Below, one piece after another: positions 16,826 to 24,699 of a DNA stretch of 49,263 nt. Below the pieces are notes generated by a model, which saw only the letters and a program-made list of their open reading frames with translations, did no database searches and had not been told where the DNA came from. This DNA comes from Caloramator sp. GTDB lineage: Bacteria; Bacillota; Clostridia; Clostridiales; Caloramatoraceae. A program made the translations under genes and the position numbers. Numbering within the stretch: the first letter of the stretch is position 1; each line of letters begins with the position of its first letter. The stretch covers positions 1 to 49,263 of the forward strand of contig JAOAEI010000006.1 in assembly GCA_026416875.1 (NCBI GenBank), given 5' to 3'.

Positions 16826-17611
16826 ATGAATGAAATATTTTCTGGTCTTGAGGAATTTGGTTTTAATAACCTTAATGAAATAAAACTCTACGATGATGAA
16901 AATAAAGAGGAAAGCCAAATAAAAAAAACAGAAGAAATAAATGAAGAAAATTTTCTTTATGATAAAACCTATTCATGTCCCGTATGTAATCGTTCATTTA
17001 AATCGCGGGCAGTAAAAATTGGAAAAACAAGATTAATAGGTAAAGATACAGATTTAATGCCTATTTATGAAAATATTAATCCTCTATTCTACGATGTAAT
17101 AATTTGCCCCTATTGCGGCTATGGTGCAATGATAAGTTATTTTGATAAAATTAGAACCTATCAGGCAGAACTTATTTTAAAAAATATTACCCCAAAATTT
17201 AAACCTAAAGCTTATCCTAATATTTATGATGTTGATATTGCTATAGAAAGGTTTAAATATTCTTTGCTAAATTGTGCCGTAAAGAACACAAAAAGCAGCG
17301 AAAAGGCTTATAATTGCCTTAAATTAGCTTGGATGTATAGACTAAAAAAGGATTCAGAGAATGAATTAAGATTTCTTGAATTTGCTTTTATTGGTTTTAA
17401 AGAAGCCTTTGAAAAGGAAAGTTTCCCAATTTGCAATATGGATCAGCATACTTTAATGTATTTAATAGGAGAAATTGCAAGAAGACTAGGCAAAAATGAT
17501 GAAGCTTTATTGTGGTTTGGGAAGGTCATTGTTTCAAAAAATGTAAAACCGCGCATTAAAGATATGGCAAGAGATCAAAAGGAACTTATAAAAAATCAAG
17601 GCCAGCTTTAG
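16826..17611 (+). CDS. DUF2225 family protein
   Basis: About 261 residues, cytoplasmic. A Cys4 knuckle arrangement, CPVCNRSF near residue 50 and CPYCGYGA some 45 residues later, is the DUF2225 signature and suggests a zinc-binding domain. The C-terminal half is helical with TPR-like character (AYNCLKLAWMYRLKKD, ALLWFGKVIVSKNV). The family's function is unknown. The ATG at 16826 follows GAAAGGATG only five bases after the FlhB-like gene, so these three genes probably form one transcript. The gene ends inside the hairpin at 17600-17617. Confidence 0.85.
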   Translation: MNEIFSGLEEFGFNNLNEIKLYDDENKEESQIKKTEEINEENFLYDKTYSCPVCNRSFKSRAVKIGKTRLIGKDTDLMPIYENINPLFYDVIICPYCGYGAMISYFDKIRTYQAELILKNITPKFKPKAYPNIYDVDIAIERFKYSLLNCAVKNTKSSEKAYNCLKLAWMYRLKKDSENELRFLEFAFIGFKEAFEKESFPICNMDQHTLMYLIGEIARRLGKNDEALLWFGKVIVSKNVKPRIKDMARDQKELIKNQGQL

Positions 17612-17617
17612 CTGGCC
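17600..17617. terminator. Bidirectional terminator
   Basis: Stem GGCCAGC / GCTGGCC with a TTTA loop. It contains the stop codons of both convergent genes and is flanked by A/T-rich tracts. Confidence 0.8.
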
Positions 17618-18105
17618 AAATCTTTTAAAATCTTTATTATTTCTTTTTCAATTAACTTAATATATTTCCCCTGCCGGAATTGCGATATATACAGTTTCTT
17701 TTCATCTTCTTTTAAATCTACAAGTTTTTCCTTAAATTCCTTCGGAAATTCTATGTAAAAGTCTCTTGGTTGTAAATCTTTATCAAATAATAAAATCGTA
17801 GGAATCCTTGCTTCTCCCACCATATCCAAAAGCATATTTTCATTACCATATCTTTTAAATATATAGACATTGATTTTTTCATTTATTTCCATTATTCTTT
17901 TTATAACAGGTAAAGTAACTAAACAATCAGGGCAATAACCTTCAGAAAAAACAATCAAATTTAAGGTTTCTTTTATATTTTTAATTGAAGCAATATTTTT
18001 TTCATCAATAAAAGTATTATTATAAAATTTAAGATATATTTCCTTTTGTTCCTCCGTCAAATCGTTTAAGTATTCTTCAAAGCTCAGTGCCTTAGTTAAA
18101 TCCAT
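17608..18105 (-). CDS. Thioredoxin-family protein
   Basis: 165 residues with no signal peptide, so cytoplasmic. The thioredoxin fold is seen in LIVFSEGYCPDCLVTLPVI, with a redox pair Cys58-Pro-Asp-Cys61, and a cis-proline loop ARIPTILLF. About 45 extra residues precede the fold. CPDC differs from the usual CGPC and is found in divergent bacterial thioredoxin-like proteins of unknown partner. The ATG follows AAAGGAGG. It is convergent with the DUF2225 gene, overlapping it by four bases inside the shared hairpin. Confidence 0.85.
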   Translation of the reverse strand: MDLTKALSFEEYLNDLTEEQKEIYLKFYNNTFIDEKNIASIKNIKETLNLIVFSEGYCPDCLVTLPVIKRIMEINEKINVYIFKRYGNENMLLDMVGEARIPTILLFDKDLQPRDFYIEFPKEFKEKLVDLKEDEKKLYISQFRQGKYIKLIEKEIIKILKDLAS

Positions 18106-18195
18106 AATATTCCTCCTTTCATGCCTACAATAAAATCATAACACAGAATTCTATATTTTTCTATGGCACGGGTATCATTATTAATCGACGAAAGA

Positions 18196-18225
18196 ATTTA
18201 TTTTTCCATTCTAGGAAAAATAAAT
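18196..18225. repeat. Inverted repeat upstream of the RMD1-like gene
   Basis: Perfect 12-bp arms ATTTATTTTTCC and GGAAAAATAAAT with a 6-nt centre, ending 15 bp before the ribosome site of the plus-strand gene. No U-tract follows, so an operator or 5' UTR hairpin is likelier than a terminator. Confidence 0.55.
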
Positions 18226-18251
18226 ATGAGATATTCAAAGGAGTGAAAAAA

Positions 18252-19073
18252 ATGGCAAGTTATGATTTTATATCTTATACCATCAGCAATGAAATAAATC
18301 TCAATGAAATCGCTGGCCACTTTGGTATAAATAAAAAATTCAAATGGGAAGAACCTTTAATTTTAAGGGAAAGAAACCTTAAAGGAATACTAGCAAAACC
18401 CGATGACAAGCTTGTCTTTATATTCTCTTTTGGCAGTATTGTTTGTGTCAATATGGCATTTCACGAAACACAGGATGTTATTAATTATCTAAAAAAAATA
18501 GATAAAAATCTAAGAAATAATCCACCTTCAATGATAAAAGAGGACTTTAAATTAATCGTAAATCCAAATGCAAAATTTGAAGTTACCTATAACTCAATAA
18601 TTATTAGCAGAATTCAAGACTATCATTTTAACATAATAGCAACTATTTTAGCCAAATCCGTTGCTTTAGAAAAGATAGAAGAGGACATTGATATCCTCCT
18701 TGATAAGATTGAAGACATTGTAAACTTTTTAGAAAAGGGCAAATTGAATATAAGTGATGAAAATTTAGCAAAAATGTCAAGTAAAATTTTAAGATTTAAA
18801 TACAATACTATATCATACATTATGCTACTAGATAAACCTCAAATCGTATGGGAAAATGAAGATGCCGAAAAATTTTTCATAGAACTTTCTGACCTTTTCG
18901 AACTTAACGATAGATATGAAAAAATTAAACATAAAACGGAATTGCTTTTAGATATAACAGAAATATTTTCAAGTTTAACTCAGTCTAAAAGAGGGGCAAA
19001 ACTTGAATGGATGGTCATAATATTATTTTTAATCGATATACTTTTATCCCTTTTGGAAAAATTATTATTTTAA
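18252..19073 (+). CDS. RMD1/YagE (DUF155) family membrane-anchored protein
   Basis: 273 residues. Family features are VFIFSFGSIVCVNM in the first third, the ATILAKSVALEKIEEDID helix in the middle and a C-terminal membrane anchor (MVIILFLIDILLSLLEKLLF). Related eukaryotic proteins are mitochondrial inner-membrane proteins; the bacterial role is unknown. A GTG at 18243 is in frame but falls inside the AAAGGAGTG ribosome site, so the ATG at 18252 is taken. A perfect 12-bp inverted repeat precedes it, and the gene ends in the bidirectional hairpin at 19073-19098. Confidence 0.8.
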   Translation: MASYDFISYTISNEINLNEIAGHFGINKKFKWEEPLILRERNLKGILAKPDDKLVFIFSFGSIVCVNMAFHETQDVINYLKKIDKNLRNNPPSMIKEDFKLIVNPNAKFEVTYNSIIISRIQDYHFNIIATILAKSVALEKIEEDIDILLDKIEDIVNFLEKGKLNISDENLAKMSSKILRFKYNTISYIMLLDKPQIVWENEDAEKFFIELSDLFELNDRYEKIKHKTELLLDITEIFSSLTQSKRGAKLEWMVIILFLIDILLSLLEKLLF

Positions 19074-19098
19074 AAAGGGGCATTTATCTGCCCCTTTT
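19073..19098. terminator. Bidirectional terminator
   Basis: Ten-base-pair stem AAAAGGGGCA / TGCCCCTTTT with a 6-nt loop, between the convergent RMD1-like and CoA-disulfide reductase genes. Confidence 0.87.
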
Positions 19099-19102
19099 AA
19101 AT

Positions 19103-21544
19103 TTATATAAATAAATTAGTATCTGATTTTTCCGCTTCAGCTAAAAAGGAAGCTACTCCACCTATTTCGATTCCATCGATCAATTCTTCCCTTTTTATTC
19201 CCATAACATCCATAGACATTGAGCAAGCAACAAGTTTTACACCATTTTTCTTTGCCTGTTCTATTAGTTCCTCTAAGGATGCAATATTTTTCTTTTGCAT
19301 TATTCCTCTGATTAATTTAGCTCCAATTCCTCCCATATTCATTTTAGATAAGCCAAGCTTCTTGCTTCCCTGAGGCATCATCTTGGCAAACATTCTTTCG
19401 ATGAAGCTTTTATCCACTTTAGGAGCTACATCCTTTCTTAATATATTTAATCCCCAGAAGGTAAAGAACATCGTTACAGGTCTTCCCATAGCTGCTGCAC
19501 CATTTGCAATAATAAATGAAGCTATAGCCTTATCTAAGTCTCCACTAAAAACTATAATGCTCTTTCCATTTTTTGATTCATTTGACGAACTATTTACAAC
19601 ATGTGCTTTTCCTTTTCTAATAAACGCAACATAAGAACCGTGGGTTCTATCAACCTTAATTAAAGTATTCCCTGTCCTTTCGCACCATGCCTTGATATCG
19701 TTTGAAAAGGCAGGATCAGTAACATGAACTTCAAGGATTTCTCCTTCTTTTATCTTTTCAATTTCACTTTTAACCTTCATGATTGGGCCAGGGCATTGAA
19801 GACCACAAGCATCAACCTTGATAACATTTTCCTTTAAGTCAGTTTTTTTTACATCTTCCTCTATTTTTGTCATCTCATCGTTTAACTTTATACCTTCACC
19901 ATATTTTTTCCTTGCAGCTTGGTAAATATCATATCCTCCACTTAAATTATAAACATCGTATCCATTTTGTAATAGTATTCTATATGCTATATATCCTCTT
20001 AATCCAACTTTGCAATATACAACTATTTTCTTATTTCTTGGGATTTCATTTAATCTTCCTCTTAGCTCATCAACTGGAATGTTTACTGCTCCTTCTATGT
20101 GTCCTGTTTCATATTCAAGATCTGTTCTAACATCTACAATAAAATATTCATTTCTATCTAATTTATCTATTTCCTCCCAATGAATGATTTTCATATCTCC
20201 CTTAAGTATATTTGCTGCAGTAAATCCTGCCATGTTCACAGGATCCTTTGCAGAAGAATATGGTGGTGCATAAGCTAATTCAAGTTCTTCTAAATCATAA
20301 ACGGTTAAACCATGTCTTATTGCTGTAGCTATTACATCTATTCTCTTATCTACACCATCACGTCCAACAACTTGAGCGCCTAATACTTTTCCATCTTCAG
20401 GTGAGAATAAAAGTTTTATTGTCATGGTAAAGGCACCTGGATAGTAACCTGCATGGGATCCTGAATGAGTATAGGATTTTAAGTAAGGGATTCCCATCCT
20501 TTTTAAAGTTTTTTCGTTTGCTCCAGTTGAAGCAGCTGTCATATCAAAGACCTTTAAAATTGATGTTCCTTGCGTTGCTGTATACTTTACATTCCTTCCA
20601 CATATATTATCTGCTGCTATTCTTCCTTGCTTATTTGCTGGACCCGCTAGTGGAACTAACGTCCAAGCTCCAGTTACTAAGTCCTTAACCTCTATTGCAT
20701 CCCCAACAGCATAAATATTTGGATCGCTTGTTCTTAAATATTCATCGACCTTAATACCGCCTCTTTCTCCTATCTCAAGCCCAGCTTCCTTAGCAAGCTT
20801 AGTTTCTGGCCTTACACCTATTGCAAGTATTACCATATCAGCCTCAAGGATTTTTCCACTTTTTAATGAAACTTTTATTCTTCCTTCACCCTCAAATTTT
20901 TCTACTCCATCAGAAGTTATAACTTCAACTCCATGATCATTCATTTCCTTTTCAAGGATCCTTGCCATTTCAATATCAAAAGGCCCTAATATCTGATCCA
21001 TAGCTTCCACAAGAGTAACCTCTAAACCTGCATCCTTAAGATTTTCTGCCATCTCAACACCGATAAAACCTCCACCTATCACAACAGCCTTCTTCGGTGA
21101 TTTTTCGTTTATATAGGATTTAATCCTATCAACATCAGCCATATTTCTTAATGTAAATATATTGCTCTTTTCAACACCTAGGATTGGTGGCACAAAAGGA
21201 GCAGCACCAGGGGAAAGAATTAAGTAGTCATATTTTTCTTTATATGTTTTTCCTTCAGATACCACTTCTACTTCCTTGGTATCCCTATATATCTTTGTTA
21301 CTTCACTTCTTACTCTGATATCAATGTTAAATCTTTTTTCCATTCCTTCTTCAGTTTGAACAAGCAGGTTTTGTCTTTCTTTTATAGTACCTCCAATATA
21401 ATATGGCAATCCACAGTTGGCAAATGATATATAGTCTCCTCTTTCAAACATGATTATTTCAATGTTTTCATCTAATCTTCTAAGTCTTGCAGCTGCACTA
21501 GCACCGCCTGCTACTCCTCCGACTATTATAACTCTCTTGCTCAT
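19103..21544 (-). CDS. CoA-disulfide reductase-like flavoprotein fused to rhodanese, TusA and DsrE-like domains
   Basis: 813 residues, four domains in order. Residues 1-450 are a pyridine-nucleotide-disulfide oxidoreductase of the CoA-disulfide/CoA-persulfide reductase type with FAD motif GGVAGGASAAARLRRL, NAD(P)H motif GGGFIGVEMAENL and single active Cys44 (FANCGLPY). About 455-550 is rhodanese with the active loop CKVGLRG (Cys near 510). About 573-645 is TusA with CGLQCPGPIMK. About 660-813 is DsrE/DsrF-like with Cys near 773. Together they would receive and reduce persulfide sulfur. The gene has its own promoter and a TACC/GGTA palindrome upstream. It ends in a bidirectional terminator. 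Confidence 0.93.
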   Translation of the reverse strand: MSKRVIIVGGVAGGASAAARLRRLDENIEIIMFERGDYISFANCGLPYYIGGTIKERQNLLVQTEEGMEKRFNIDIRVRSEVTKIYRDTKEVEVVSEGKTYKEKYDYLILSPGAAPFVPPILGVEKSNIFTLRNMADVDRIKSYINEKSPKKAVVIGGGFIGVEMAENLKDAGLEVTLVEAMDQILGPFDIEMARILEKEMNDHGVEVITSDGVEKFEGEGRIKVSLKSGKILEADMVILAIGVRPETKLAKEAGLEIGERGGIKVDEYLRTSDPNIYAVGDAIEVKDLVTGAWTLVPLAGPANKQGRIAADNICGRNVKYTATQGTSILKVFDMTAASTGANEKTLKRMGIPYLKSYTHSGSHAGYYPGAFTMTIKLLFSPEDGKVLGAQVVGRDGVDKRIDVIATAIRHGLTVYDLEELELAYAPPYSSAKDPVNMAGFTAANILKGDMKIIHWEEIDKLDRNEYFIVDVRTDLEYETGHIEGAVNIPVDELRGRLNEIPRNKKIVVYCKVGLRGYIAYRILLQNGYDVYNLSGGYDIYQAARKKYGEGIKLNDEMTKIEEDVKKTDLKENVIKVDACGLQCPGPIMKVKSEIEKIKEGEILEVHVTDPAFSNDIKAWCERTGNTLIKVDRTHGSYVAFIRKGKAHVVNSSSNESKNGKSIIVFSGDLDKAIASFIIANGAAAMGRPVTMFFTFWGLNILRKDVAPKVDKSFIERMFAKMMPQGSKKLGLSKMNMGGIGAKLIRGIMQKKNIASLEELIEQAKKNGVKLVACSMSMDVMGIKREELIDGIEIGGVASFLAEAEKSDTNLFI

Positions 21545-21599
21545 ATAACCCTCTCCTTGTTAAAAAATTAATTTTTCATTGTATATTAATCTTATTATA

Positions 21600-21628
21600 A
21601 TAATAGAATAATCTTTCGTCATTGTCAA
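21600..21628 (-). promoter_or_regulatory. Promoter of the CoA-disulfide reductase fusion gene
   Basis: On the minus strand TTGACA (21623-21628), a 17-bp spacer and TATTAT (21600-21605); a TATAAT follows immediately. A consensus -35 box directly below the 21631-21645 palindrome suggests regulated expression. Confidence 0.75.
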
Positions 21629-21630
21629 TA

Positions 21631-21645
21631 TACCTTACTATGGTA
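21631..21645. promoter_or_regulatory. Candidate CsoR/CstR-like operator
   Basis: TACC-N7-GGTA inverted repeat, 2 bp upstream of the -35 box of the sulfurtransferase fusion. CsoR/CstR-family operators are TACC...GGTA palindromes, usually with a more GC-rich centre than seen here. The persulfide sensor CstR controls such genes in other Firmicutes; assignment here is inference. Confidence 0.4.
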
Positions 21646-21728
21646 ATGTAATTTAAAACAACTAATTTGATATATCTTTAAAAATTATATATAATTTAAA
21701 TATAATTTTTACAAAATGAGGTGTTTTT

Positions 21729-22388
21729 ATGCTAGATAATGTAAAGGCAGTAATATTTGATCTTGACGGAACTTTAATAGATTCCTTATGGGTATGGAAG
21801 CAGGTAGATATTGAATATCTTAAAAAACATGGTATTACTCCACCACCTGATCTACAAAAACACATTGAGGGTTTAAGTTTTATTGATACCGCTATATACT
21901 TTAAAGAAAAATTCGATATAAAAGATTCGATAGAAGAAATTATGGTTGAATGGCATAAAATGGTGTCTGATTATTATTCATCAGTAATCGAAGTAAAAAA
22001 AGGCGTCAAGGAATTTTTAGAATATCTTAAAACAAACAATATAAAGATAGGTATTGCAACAAGCAACTCCCATGAACTTGTCGAAGCGGTTTTGAAGCGA
22101 AACAATATCCTACATTATTTTGAAGTAATCGTTACAACCGAAGAAGTTTCAAATTCAAAAACTGAGCCCCACGTTTTTCTTGAGGTTGCAAAACGTTTAA
22201 ATGTAGAGCCACAGGAATGTTTAGTTTTTGAGGATACAATCTCAGGTGCAACAGGAGCAAAAAAGGCAGGAATGAAGGTAATAGGAGTATTTGATGAATA
22301 TGGCAGCTGCACACCTGAAGAGTTCGAAGAATATGTTGAACATATAATCCACGATTTTGAGTCCATAATAAATAATTATTGTAGATAA
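21729..22388 (+). CDS. HAD-superfamily phosphatase (beta-phosphoglucomutase-like subfamily)
   Basis: 219 residues. HAD motif I FDLDGTLIDS carries nucleophile Asp11 and Asp13; motif II is IGIATSNS; Lys in the SKTEPHVFLEVA region is motif III, and VFEDTISGATGAKKAGMKVI is motif IV. The alpha-helical cap (15-85) follows motif I, as in subfamily IA enzymes such as beta-phosphoglucomutase and phosphoglycolate phosphatase. The substrate is not assignable. The ATG follows GAGGTG. The gene is divergent from the sulfurtransferase fusion and ends in the hairpin at 22388-22412. Confidence 0.87.
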   Translation: MLDNVKAVIFDLDGTLIDSLWVWKQVDIEYLKKHGITPPPDLQKHIEGLSFIDTAIYFKEKFDIKDSIEEIMVEWHKMVSDYYSSVIEVKKGVKEFLEYLKTNNIKIGIATSNSHELVEAVLKRNNILHYFEVIVTTEEVSNSKTEPHVFLEVAKRLNVEPQECLVFEDTISGATGAKKAGMKVIGVFDEYGSCTPEEFEEYVEHIIHDFESIINNYCR

Positions 22389-22412
22389 AAAGCACGCACA
22401 AGGCGTGCTTTT
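22388..22412. terminator. Bidirectional terminator
   Basis: Ten-base-pair stem AAAAGCACGC / GCGTGCTTTT with a 5-nt loop; the stop codon of the convergent methyltransferase gene overlaps its right side. Confidence 0.87.
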
Positions 22413-23565
22413 AAACTCTTATATACTTTTCTAAATACGGATTAATTGAAAACATCTTCTTTAAATCCTCATATTTTTTCCATGCATATTCATCCTTATC
22501 TTTAACCTTTAAAGCTCTTATTAAAAGGTTCTTAGGAGTTTCAAGGGGTGAAATGTATTCTATAATCGACACCTTATATCCGGCAGCCTCTAAAAGTAAT
22601 CCTCTCACTCCATCAGTTAATAAGTCAGAAAATCTTGCCTTTAGAATTCCGTGTTTAAAAATCTCCCCTAAATCATCAAATTTTATCTGTTCAAGCAATT
22701 CCCTATGACAGCATGGAACAGCAAAAATTGCCTTTGCATTAAAATTAATAGCAGCTCCAAGTGCCATATCAGTTGCAATATCACAAGCATGAAGGCTTAT
22801 TACTATATCTATTCTTCTATCTGGAGTATAGTTTTTTATGTTGTCCTTTATAAACATCATATTTTTATATCCTAATTCCTTAGCAATCTTCTTAGAATTT
22901 TCAATAACAACCTCAGAGGTATCAATACCAATAAAGAAGCAGTTCTTTTTCTTTTTTTCCTTAATATAGTAATTTAAAACAAAAGTTAAATATGATTTTC
23001 CACAGGCACAATCTAGAACATTTATTGTATCGTAATCCTCAAATTCATCTATATAAGAATCTATTAACTCCACAAAATGGTCAATTTGATTGTATTTCCT
23101 TATCATGTCGTTCTTTAACTTTCCATCCTTAGTTAAAATTCCTATTGCCTTTAATAAATTATCTGCTTCTCCTATTTTTATGTAATAATTTCTTTTTAAA
23201 TTTATTCCTGCCCTTTCATGATCATCATTTTCCTCCAATGCCTCTTCATCTATGTTTTTAATTTTAACATTTTTATTATCTGCAGTTAAAATAGTTGTTT
23301 TTCCTCTTTCTAACAATTTTAATTCTAATGAGTCATATTTTATTGATTCCTCCGATATAAAATTTTTTAACTCACTTAACTCAAGGTTTATATTTTGACC
23401 ATTGTAATAAAGGATATTTTTATCAACATCGTAAACTCCCTTATATTCTTTTCCTCCGGATTTAAATGCAAAATCTATTCCTTTTATAAAATCTAAATTT
23501 TCCTCCGCTCTTATAATTATGGAAGATAGCATAAATTTTATTTTTTCACACATTTGTTTATTCAT
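22411..23565 (-). CDS. Class I SAM-dependent methyltransferase (GSTCD/METTL25-like)
   Basis: About 384 residues. The first 170 residues are an uncharacterised N-terminal region; the SAM-binding fold begins at VLDCACGKSYLTFVLNYYI and continues FIGIDTSEVVIENSKKIA, IDIVISLHACDIATDMALG and the characteristic AIFAVPCCHREL. That Pro-Cys-Cys-His element marks the methyltransferase group shared with eukaryotic GSTCD/METTL25; an RNA substrate is plausible but not shown. The frame opens at GTG 23574, but GGGAGTG is the ribosome site for the ATG at 23565. It stands alone between terminators. Confidence 0.82.
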   Translation of the reverse strand: MNKQMCEKIKFMLSSIIIRAEENLDFIKGIDFAFKSGGKEYKGVYDVDKNILYYNGQNINLELSELKNFISEESIKYDSLELKLLERGKTTILTADNKNVKIKNIDEEALEENDDHERAGINLKRNYYIKIGEADNLLKAIGILTKDGKLKNDMIRKYNQIDHFVELIDSYIDEFEDYDTINVLDCACGKSYLTFVLNYYIKEKKKKNCFFIGIDTSEVVIENSKKIAKELGYKNMMFIKDNIKNYTPDRRIDIVISLHACDIATDMALGAAINFNAKAIFAVPCCHRELLEQIKFDDLGEIFKHGILKARFSDLLTDGVRGLLLEAAGYKVSIIEYISPLETPKNLLIRALKVKDKDEYAWKKYEDLKKMFSINPYLEKYIRV

Positions 23566-23632
23566 TATTATCACTCCCTATATGTATCATTTATGCAAAT
23601 AACGTCAATTAATTATAGCAAAAAATTATAAA

Positions 23633-23648
23633 GGGGGGAATTCCCCCC
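23633..23648 (-). terminator. Terminator after the small P-loop ATPase gene
   Basis: Perfect palindrome of six G, AATT, six C. On the minus strand a TTTATAATTTTTT tract follows. Confidence 0.82.
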
Positions 23649-23655
23649 ATCTATG

Positions 23656-24069
23656 TTAAACGGCCAAATATTCAACTTCAACATTAAATTCTTTATCCTT
23701 AGGAGCACGTATACCTAGAATAAAGTTAATGCCGTATTTTTCCTCAGCAAATTTGATAGTTTTAATAAAATGTTCAATTTGTTCAGCATCATCCTTAAAT
23801 ATGTTGTTTAAATTGTCGATGAAAATCGTATCGATATCGTAATCCTCAGAAATTATACCAAAGACAAAACCAATAAAGGAGTCGATGGAAGAAATGGGAA
23901 ATTGAGAAGAATCAACTAGTCTTATACGTGAGTTTAAATCAAACATATGTTCTGAATTGTTGCTGATATAAACAATATGGCCCTTTGAATTTGAAACCAT
24001 TTCATTTGCCAATGAAATGAGTTTCTTTGTCTTGCCGGCACCCTTTTCGCCGGTGATAACTTGAACCAT
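23656..24069 (-). CDS. Small P-loop NTPase, unrecognised family
   Basis: 137 residues. Walker A GEKGAGKT sits at residues 7-14 and a Walker B-like strand is TIFIDNL near residue 83; the order VYISNN, SRIRLVD, DTIFIDNLNN, NFILGIRAP fits a compact RecA/thymidine-kinase-like fold with no further domain. There is no membrane or DNA-binding segment. I cannot assign a role. The frame extends to a GTG at 24078, but GAGGTG serves the ATG at 24069. The gene stands alone; 160 bp of AT-rich DNA separates it from the UspA-like gene upstream. Confidence 0.7.
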   Translation of the reverse strand: MVQVITGEKGAGKTKKLISLANEMVSNSKGHIVYISNNSEHMFDLNSRIRLVDSSQFPISSIDSFIGFVFGIISEDYDIDTIFIDNLNNIFKDDAEQIEHFIKTIKFAEEKYGINFILGIRAPKDKEFNVEVEYLAV

Positions 24070-24215
24070 TTTTATCACCTCTTTATTTTAATTGTTAAAA
24101 TAATCATACTATATTCAGAATATTTTTTCAATTTTTATTTTTTCGTAAATTCAACCTTCAAGTCTATTATTTGTTTAAATTTTACTTTTATACGTAATTT
24201 TTATTAAAAATTTAA

Positions 24216-24240
24216 GACCTTAGCAAAAATTGCTAAGGTC
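24216..24240 (-). terminator. Terminator after the UspA-like gene
   Basis: Ten-base-pair stem GACCTTAGCA / TGCTAAGGTC with a 5-nt loop, overlapping the end of the minus-strand UspA-like gene and followed on that strand by an AT-rich T tract. Confidence 0.8.
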
Positions 24241-24628
24241 AATCACCATTTACGATATGAAAGTTAACTTCAGGAATTAAACCTTTAAGTTCCATAATAA
24301 TACTATTATTCCTATAATCCGAAGGCGAAGATCCTAATACGATATCAGAAACATTATTTGTCCTTGCAAATTCCGCAATAGTTTTAGCGATTAAATTTGA
24401 TCTTAATACAGTCATGGATGCCCCATATTCCTTAGATATTTCAAATAAATATTCAAGTGCATCGTCTTGAAAAGGATTGTTTAAAAAATTATCGCCTTCT
24501 TTAGCTACATGGACAACATAAAGTTCTGATGTCTCATTATTGCCTTTTAACTCAGCTCCTCTTTTAATTAGTCTTTCACAGGTTTTTTGCTGTGTAACAC
24601 ATACTAAAATATTTTCTATACTATTCAC
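24239..24628 (-). CDS. UspA-like universal stress domain protein
   Basis: 129 residues forming one alpha/beta nucleotide-binding-type domain: a first strand ENILVCVTQQKTCERLIKRGAEL, then ELYVVHVA, a helix, ASMTVLRSN and DIVLGSSPSDYRN. The layout is that of the Usp domain found in KdpD sensor kinases and in small stand-alone UspA proteins. The ATP-binding GxxGxxG-type loop is not clearly conserved (GSSPSDYRN), so nucleotide binding is uncertain. Translation starts at a GTG after AAAGGGGAA. The gene lies 70 bp downstream of the chemoreceptor-SBP fusion gene and ends in its own terminator. Confidence 0.75.
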   Translation of the reverse strand: MNSIENILVCVTQQKTCERLIKRGAELKGNNETSELYVVHVAKEGDNFLNNPFQDDALEYLFEISKEYGASMTVLRSNLIAKTIAEFARTNNVSDIVLGSSPSDYRNNSIIMELKGLIPEVNFHIVNGD

Positions 24629-24699
24629 CAGTAATTCCCCTTTCTGGGTATGTTATTCTGTATATATTATATCATATTTTACAATTTAAGGAAAGAAGT

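Noticed and set aside
22115-22401. Two minus-strand open frames opposite the HAD gene
   Set aside because: Both lie wholly over HAD motifs III-IV, in other frames, with no ribosome site.
24079-24215. Possible small RNA in the gap between the P-loop and UspA-like genes
   Set aside because: Only AT-rich DNA with no stable hairpin beyond the terminator of the upstream gene and no clear promoter.
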